From Blattamonas nauphoetae (lineage: Eukaryota > Preaxostyla > Oxymonadida), in assembly GCA_033064195.1 (NCBI GenBank), contig JARBJD010000541.1, positions 1 through 35,377 of the forward strand: 35,377 bases of DNA, read 5' to 3'. The translations under genes were made by a program, and so were the position numbers. Below are positions 29,114-35,377 of this stretch, one piece after another. Below the pieces are notes generated by a model. That model made no database searches and was not told where the DNA came from. It worked only from the letters and a program-made list of their open reading frames with translations. Numbering within the stretch: position 1 is the stretch's first letter; every line of letters starts with the position of its first letter.

Positions 29114-30813
29114 TTCAAAATTAGATTTTCTTTCGTTGATTTCTCAGTTTTGGATTTTTCACTAGAAACGAGGATCAATGGGTTCGATCACTCATTTCTC
29201 ACAAGTGTTCGTTTCGTTCTGATTCTGTCGCGTTTTGGATCCCGGAACTGTAGGATCATCATGGTATGCTCCGTTTTTGAAGATTCCGGACTTTTGCAGA
29301 GTTATTGAGGTTTCACAACCGGGTCCAGATCTCGGTAAAAGTATGCATTCTTCACCATATCGACATCATTTTTATCTTGTTTCAGCTCTGTTTTCACTAG
29401 TTTCAACCGAATTGTCACTTCATTTTCACTCGTTATGTTTTCATTTTCATGACCACTTCCGTCTTCGTTTTCTCGTTGTTTACTGTTTTTAACCACTTCA
29501 TTCATACTCAGTTCGTTCAAACTTTTCTCCAATACAACACACTAATTCTCGTTAAGTGAAGATTCCGGACTTTTGCAGAGATCTCACTTTCAACGGCTCA
29601 CTTCATATCTCGGAATTTTTCCGTAATCTTCATCATATCACGTACATTTTGAATCATTTTCGTTGTTTTTAAGAGAGAAAACCGGAACACAGACCTAATT
29701 TTCACTATTGGTGTCACATTTCACACCGTTTTCACGATCGTCAATTTCCCTCTCAGTTTCATACTTGCCCGTTTCATTGTTGGTTGTTTCGCTTTCTTTA
29801 CTCTGTTTTGTGAAAAGTTGATGAAAAGTTGACTAAAAATGATGTGCTAGTGAAGTGAGAACGGCCCACAAAATGGAAGTGATGTGAGCAAAAATGGAGA
29901 GGAGTAATGGTTCAACTCGAGGTGAAATGTGGAGAGAATGATGTGAGAAAGAAGGGGCTGAAGTGGTGTTCAAACATGCAAACACTGTGAAAACCTGTGA
30001 AATGACGAATCAAAAAGTGAAATTTTGAGACAACTATCCGACAAAAATTCTGAAAATTTAGGCACACCTTCCTCTAACAACGAGAAAGAAGGCGCAATAT
30101 GTGAAAATCGGGGCAAAAATCTAATAGTGTGCATGTTGTGTGAAAATGTTGTGTCAAAACGGTGATGTGAAGAACCAACAAAATGAAACTAAGGAAATGC
30201 GCTATACGTCTCGCGTCGACTTATGTTCGTTAAAATGATGTAATAACGGAGTAAATGAAGTGAAAGTAGTGAAATGTGAAAATTCATGAAAAGTGTCCGA
30301 AACTTGTGGTGACAAATGTCGAGATCCACCGAATCGTCACCTGACGTCGGGGAAGTAAATGGAGTGTAAAAACGTTAATAGGGGACGGAAAGCGGTCCAG
30401 AAAATGATAGTGCTGAAAGTCCAAACCTCCCAGAAAAAAATTTCGAGATTTTGACCATGGATATGGGTCGGATCAAACCAAAATCTCAGAAGTGCTTTTA
30501 TCGAAAATCCTACCTTTCAAAATGATTTCCGTCACAATCAAACGTGTTTGAACACAATTTGAGCCATAAAGCGGTTCATAGTAGCAAAATCGGAACATCG
30601 ACTTTTTGGTCACTTTTCGACCTAAGTCCGGTACTTACAGTTCGACGAATTCTCAACCGATTTTGATCAAACCTCTTTTGATCGATGACCTACAGTGTCC
30701 CCGAGATTTTAGAATTTTTTCGGAATTTTTCGAAATGGTTCTCACATTGGATTTCATTGATTTGTGGTCAAAAATAGATTCTCAGTATTTTCATGACCTT
30801 TCATGGTACTTTC
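29114..30813. other. Polinton non-coding block, right arm
   Basis: Inverted counterpart of 7150-8836 with no supportable gene. About 29120-30050 and 30470-30800 follow the left arm closely; about 30050-30470 is mostly different sequence. The same word switch is present: GTGAAA-type words on one side and TCACTT-type on the other side of about 29815, on the minus strand reading inward. Confidence 0.6.
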
Positions 30814-31382
30814 TCAAGTGAGGACGGTCTCCAAAATACAACCAATTGTCCAAGCGAACGTAATACTCATTCTTTGTTCGTAAATCGCGATATTTGAATG
30901 GCTCAAGTACCTTTGTGTATGTTCCAATGAGTTCACAATTCTCTTTTTCAATTCATTTTCAACAAACGATTGTGTGTATCTTTTCGTTTGTTCTGATGAG
31001 TTCTGAATCCTTTCATCCATTTTGATGGGATCACTATCCATTCAATTCCTTCGTGTCGATATGTTACTGGAGTACTTTGAATGAGTGTATTCAGAAATGA
31101 GTTCACAATTCTCATTTTTCATTGATTCAATAAGCTTCTCTTTGTGCAACGATTTGCTGGTCGAAGATATTTCTGACGATTCAGATGTGGTCTGTATCCT
31201 TTGACGAAACTATTGACGTACACTTGATAAGTTTCATCAGGTTTCTCTTCGAGATAGTATTCGAAAGTGCTTCCTGTGAGATATGTTGTTCCTTGTCGAT
31301 TGAGAGTTGGAGGTGATTTCATTTTCAAATCTTCTTTATCCAAAAGTTCCAGTAGTTGTGTTGGTGTCAAGACGCTGCTCAT
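30814..31382 (-). pseudogene. terminal repeat-domain protein, right arm (broken)
   Basis: Twin of the gene at 6557, beginning MSSVLTPTQLLE behind a TATAAAATG leader (start chosen at the ATG, with the longer upstream frame in terminus DNA left out). The same three repeats are visible (VKGYRPHLNRQ; EGIEW; NCEL...EPFKY and GDRPHL). About two breaks are present. It has diverged little from the left arm. Confidence 0.6.
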
Positions 31383-31678
31383 TTTATACAAATTAAAAAT
31401 TGAATAAAAAAGAAATCGACGTTGTTTTCTAAAAGTACTCAAAATTTGCTTCAAAAGACACTTCTTCAAGAGGTCCGTTTTCGCCTTTATTTTGAATTTA
31501 CGGCCAAATATTGACTACTCTGAAATGTCAATATTTTCAGTAGTAAGTGAGATGGAAATTAGAATGAGTCATATTAAAAAAATCAATTGGCTTTGAGATT
31601 CAAATTGATTTCTCGTTCCAATTCTCCTAGGAGTATCACCAATGGCAATCTGGTTCCCATTTCGTCTATATCACTACT
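31383..31678. repeat. right terminus of palindromic Polinton
   Basis: Inverted match to 6259-6540. The element closes with ...CACTACT at 31678, the complement of AGTAGTG. The flank starts GCAGAG and does not repeat the CATGGA before the left end. Confidence 0.7.
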
Positions 31679-31956
31679 GCAGAGGGAGGGAATGTTGTTT
31701 GAATCGATTTGTCGAGCTTGAATCAATGACACGGCTCGATAGCCTGTTTTGACTTCGTATTGTGGTGTGGGAGTGGACATTGTTTCACTTGGGATTTGGT
31801 CTTAAAGACTTCAAAAGTTAGAGGATCCTTTCCCAGGTCTGTCCCAACATGCCAGGTGATCCAGTGGGAAAAGATTGAACCTGACTTATTTCTATATAAG
31901 GAAATTGCATCACGTTGCATTTTAGTCTGAAGGTTGAGTCTTTTGAGGACCGACAA
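31679..31956 (-). other. unidentified open frames abutting the element end
   Basis: Two overlapping minus-strand frames: one from 31956 (MSVLKRLNLQTKMQRDAISLY...) and one from 31780 (MSTPTPQYEVKTGYRAVSLI...). The second runs through the boundary into the Polinton terminus and stops at 31583. Codon use looks coding-like, but I recognise no family. This could be a host exon interrupted by the element or part of another repeat. Its last 32 residues are terminus DNA, so any product would be chimeric. Confidence 0.3.
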
Positions 31957-32067
31957 CTTTCCTTTAGTGATGAAGAGGAGAATTATTGCCCATTGTTTGT
32001 TGATTTTGATAAGAATACGATCAGTTGATCATTTTTGCGAATATATGTGAGCGGATGTGACCCTCGC

Positions 32068-33096
32068 TCATTGAGCTATTATTTCAAAAACACAGATCGA
32101 TTTTCCGTGAGATTCAACGAAAATAGAAACCCATACAGATTTGTTCAGAAATAGTAAAGAGTTTCTGTGAAGGTGCGAGGAGAGAATTGCGCAATTGTGA
32201 AAATATGGTCCGCAATCGGAGAATATTTGAATTTCTGTGATGTTTTGGATCAGATCGATCGTCGAGAGTTCTTCCACGCACTTTGGAATGAAGAAGGAAT
32301 CGTGATTGAGAAGCTCAGACAGACAATGACAATATTGTGGTTTAATCGAACCACCTTCGTTTGAATAGATGGTCATTCCAAGATGAATGACCTGTTGATG
32401 TTGGAAAACTTCCTTTTGTGACTGATTCTTCCTCATTCCAAGCTTCCAAACCTCAATATAATCATATACTATCAAAACTGACTCTGAAGCAAGGATTGAT
32501 TTCCAGTTTTCAATAATTCTCGTTGAGATTATGCATACTCCTTGTGCCACTGAAGCACTTCAATCTCTGCGAGATATTCACGCTTTCTCGTTTCGATCCC
32601 ATTTGATCCTTCATCGATTGTCGAAGAAGAAACTGAAGTCTGTCACACTTTGGACAATCATCAGTTCGTTCTTTAGCTTGCTTTCCTTGCTCAGGGGTAC
32701 GAAAAGTTGTTTTGGCTAAGTGATGAGTGGGATTGTCTTCATTACATTTTTGTGTAATTCTTCCCTCGTTCCCAGGTACATGTGTGGTTCAAAACAAAAC
32801 GTTTCGGCTAGGTCTGCACGAATACAGTCTTTTTTCCTTTTATTTTTAAAATGACTGGAATCGGAAAATCTTCGCACTCTTTCAGTATCGGTCGTGCATT
32901 GAATCCATGAGCTTTGCTGGAGAACACCGCGTTTTCCTGCAACGAATACTTTCAACACAATCGGGTTTCTGGCCGGATCACACCACACTGTGGAGGAATT
33001 GGACGGATTTTCGGACGGTACGGTTTTCTTGGTCAATCGTTTATTTCGCGCAGTATACGAAAAGTGATGATGAAATCTGGAATGATGTGAGGTCAA
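32068..33096 (-). pseudogene. decayed DDE-type DNA-transposon transposase
   Basis: The best part is 32550-32068: HLGMTIYSNEGG, then SELLNHDSFFIPKCVEEL, IQIFSDCGPYFHN and SIFVESHGKSIC. The pair SDCGPxF and ExHGKS, about 35 residues apart, is typical of a DDE-type transposase core with the second Asp and the last acidic residue. A DDCPKC segment near 32660 and basic, Cys-containing frames up to 33096 may be the N-terminal part. Reading frame changes occur between 32550 and 32720 (the frame with KREYLAEIEVLQWHKEYA ends before the next begins), so this copy is dead. The exact superfamily was not resolved. Confidence 0.45.
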
Positions 33097-33099
33097 CAG

Positions 33100-34440
33100 A
33101 CTCTAAAATCCCTGGGTTGTCTGTATTACAGCCGAGTACTATTTTGGAGTGGATGGACCTCCCTTGGCTCTCCTGGAGCGACTTAAGATAGATTCAACAA
33201 AGATGATGGAACGGATGTTGCTGTGACAAAGATGGTTTTGTGAATTCGAAGCAAAGGAAAGATTGAAGATTGCCCTGGAAAGATTGAAGATAGTCTGTCT
33301 CCAATGTACGCTGGTGTGCTGTTTGATGACTGGTTCAACGAAGAGACCAAATCGAGAAGCGAGGCAGTAGACCTGTTGGTCCTGTTCATTCGAGTTTGGA
33401 GACATACGTGAATCGTGTGAGAACTGTGAAATGATTGAATCTTGCGATCAAGAAGGAAATCGCGTTCGGAGAGGTATTGAAGATAGTCCTGTTTGCTGAT
33501 TTGGGAAAGAAGGTGTTCATTCAATTCGTCGATGTGAGATTGTTTCATCGATTGATGAGCCGATTCAACGTCGTTCTCGTGAAACCAGACCTGATACTGG
33601 CACGTCGCAACGGTTTGGTTTTTCAGTCATCATCACAATGGGTCGATTCTGATCTCTGTTCACAGTGGACTGAACTCATCCTCTTTTCAGCGATATCTCA
33701 TCGACGAACTGCTTTCTCACAGGATCTGATGAAGTTTATGGAAACCAAGATGCAGAAAGCCAAAAGTTGACACCAGCAAATCACAAGTTCATATGAGTTT
33801 GAATTCACCGATTGTGCTTTCTTTGTTTTAAAAAAGCTTCGTCGATCATCATGTCAACTCCGACAACGCCTATTGGTTCAAAATACATTAGAACAGCTTG
33901 ACAGCGGAAGAATCTGAAAGCTAAAACCAATAGCCTATTGAATGCCTTTCTCAACAAATCATTTTGCCCAGACTTATTTTTTTGTGTTCACAACATATTT
34001 CAATTTTTCTTCGTAGGTCTCTTTTATGCATTGTTCTGAAGAGGTGGTTTTCTCGAGTTCGTGGAATTTTTTCGAAATTTTATTGAGTTGGACCATATCT
34101 CTAAGTTTTGGGAAAATCTCGATTTATGGCGGGTTAATGAATTACGGCGCTTTTGTGACAGCACAATAATTCAACTGTCTGGTGAAGAAAATATAGCTAG
34201 GAATGTTTTAGGATAATTATAGGAACCTGTTGCCGCAAAACGATTCACGACTTCAAGAACTGAAAGAAAACAGGTTATTCAGTTGATGATGAAAGTGGAT
34301 GCTTTGATTCTTCAAAGGAAAAGAGACCATCATTTTTTCATTTGCTCGTCAGACCCTTCTCAGCCATAACAAGTAGGAAAAATCGAACGAAAATCATAAA
34401 GTCAACTGATCACTTCGGCAAGAGGTCTAGAAAAGCCAAA
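33100..34440. other. right flank, no gene supported
   Basis: About 1.3 kb. A 121-codon minus-strand frame (33548-33183) and a 111-codon plus-strand frame (33435-33770) overlap each other; neither has recognisable motifs. They may be N-terminal remains of the transposase to the left. From 33790 to 34440 the DNA is AT-rich with many stops in all frames. Confidence 0.35.
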
Positions 34441-34467
34441 GAATCTCAATGAGAAATTAATGCAGGG

Positions 34468-34725
34468 TTGATCTGGTCAACTAATGTATCCGAGAGATCC
34501 CGTGCTCCTCCCAAGCTCCAGATCACTCCTCCTGAACCTCCACCGATTTTCAATATCCCTGATCAAATTCTCCTTTCACTCGCTCTCAAAGCTCGACAAG
34601 AAACTGGAACGCAAAAGAATCGCACCATTCCAACAACAAAGCCTTTTGCCCTTATTCTCGAGAAAAAGATTCCGACAAAGTTGCTTCTTATGATGCTCGA
34701 AAACCGCTGCACAAGCTTACTCTGA
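34468..34725 (+). other. unassigned open frame, proline-rich start
   Basis: An 85-codon plus-strand frame with APPKLQITPPEPPPIFNIPDQILLSLALKARQ. The base composition over 34470-35330 is C-rich on the plus strand, unlike the surrounding AT-rich DNA, and open stretches continue in other plus frames, suggesting a decayed or spliced gene. No family recognised. Confidence 0.25.
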
Positions 34726-35044
34726 TGCTTTCCGACTCCGCCTGTACAAAGAAGATGTTGAAGCAGACACAACTACTCACACCCAAAGTATGTCCATTAA
34801 CCGAAAATAGCATCCAAGCAGCTCTTCACACCGATCATGACGAATCCACGTCACTTTTGCACCACCACCGAACGACAATTGTTACTCAAGTCAAATGCTG
34901 AATTCTGGAGTCTTACAGAGACTCCTTTGCATGGTATCCGCTTTCACACAATTTTGTGGCATGTTCCAATGATCCAGAGATGCTGAAAAATGTCCGTCCA
35001 CTCAATCCATCCACCTCACTTCACCTCAAATTACTTCCCTCTGA

Positions 35045-35329
35045 ACTTATCAATCCGTCGTTTTCTGTTTCCAAACACAACCACTCTACACATTCTCTCG
35101 CTTCAAAACAACCCGAGAGCTTCTCCAAATTGAGCCAATAACCGAGATCTCACAATCAATCGTAACAAACCACAAAATTTCGCTAATCAATGAACTCCTC
35201 ATGGATGGATACAATGATCTCCTTGAAATTTCCACGTTCTTCGCATTGCACTACGATGCAGTTAAATTTCAACTCGAACCTCTCGACGAAGAAACACAGG
35301 CGTTCTTCGCTACTTATTCTCGGTTTTGA
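35045..35329 (+). other. unassigned open frame, possible decayed exon
   Basis: A 94-codon open stretch without an early ATG, containing FSRFKTTRELLQIEPITEIS and NELLMDGYNDLLEISTFFAL, ending TYSRF-stop. It looks coding by composition and is in the same orientation as 34468-34725 and the 34956-35141 frame. It may be an exon or fossil of one gene; no function is proposed. Confidence 0.25.
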
Positions 35330-35377
35330 CTTCAAACATTCTTTTCTTCCTCACAGCATCGCAGGATATCCCTCTTT

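Larger units (their letters stand above)
6259..31678. mobile_element. Polinton in palindromic (double left-half) form
   Basis: A 25.4-kb element bounded by 5'-AGTAGTG at 6259 and its complement ending at 31678. AG...CT ends are typical of Polintons. It consists of two inverted arms of about 12.45 and 12.56 kb and a spacer of about 0.4 kb, so its terminal inverted repeats are effectively half the element, far longer than the 0.1-1 kb usual in the family. Each arm holds polymerase, integrase, ATPase and several smaller genes; no major or minor capsid or protease gene is seen. No 6-bp target duplication is visible: CATGGA lies before 6259 and GCAGAG after 31678. Broken: both polymerases, both terminal repeat-domain genes and one integrase are interrupted, about fifteen breaks in all. 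Several other genes look open in both arms. Confidence 0.8.
19115..31678 (-). repeat. right arm of giant inverted repeat
   Basis: Inverted counterpart of 6259-18712 with the same gene order. Its polymerase has fewer breaks than the left-arm copy, while its integrase is broken and the left one is not, so the arms have decayed independently. Confidence 0.85.

Noticed and set aside
6259-31678. Two independent Polintons inserted tail to tail
   Set aside because: There are no inner termini or target duplications near 18.7-19.1 kb, and both arms stop within the same gene, so one palindromic element fits better.

Overview
The window is AT-rich eukaryotic DNA with intronless virus-type genes. The flanking transposase remnants and base composition suggest a nematode, probably Caenorhabditis-like, but no host gene is seen that proves it. 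About 31 of the 35.4 kb belongs to Polinton/Maverick elements. These are recognised by a protein-primed family B DNA polymerase with an inserted HNH-type finger, an rve integrase and an FtsK/HerA-type packaging ATPase.

Layout: 1-600 is left flank with a scrap of an ISXO2/Merlin-like transposase. About 600-6258 is copy A, a partial Polinton: diverged terminus, non-coding block, a small terminal-domain gene and a cut-short polymerase. At 6259 a second element starts with 5'-AGTAGTG and runs to 31678, where the same heptamer closes it. It is a giant quasi-palindrome. The left arm is 6259 to about 18712 (copy B), the spacer about 18713-19114, and the right arm about 19115-31678 (copy C, inverted). 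Each arm carries, from the outside in: a terminal repeat-domain gene, a non-coding block of about 1.7 kb, a second repeat-domain gene, polymerase, integrase, a small coiled-coil protein, the ATPase (opposite strand), a 320-residue and a 208-residue unknown protein, and the start of a small glycine-rich protein resembling adenovirus pVI. No major capsid, minor capsid or adenovirus-type protease gene is seen; the missing half of the genome would have lain beyond the central junction. The element therefore looks like one Polinton half copied twice in inverted orientation, as in symmetrical defective genomes of protein-primed viruses such as adenovirus. The polymerases of all three copies and the right-arm integrase are broken, while the ATPase, 320-aa, 208-aa and coiled-coil genes are open in both arms. 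Arms differ by a few per cent by eye, less near the centre, so the element is fairly young but no longer whole.

Nearly every element gene has the same leader: a T-rich tract (TTTTTATTTT-like) ending in TAAATG or a close variant at the start codon, reminiscent of poxvirus late promoters.

31679-35377 is right flank: a short unidentified open frame running into the terminus, a decayed DDE-type transposase on the minus strand (about 32068-33096), and about 2.3 kb with only weak unassigned open frames.
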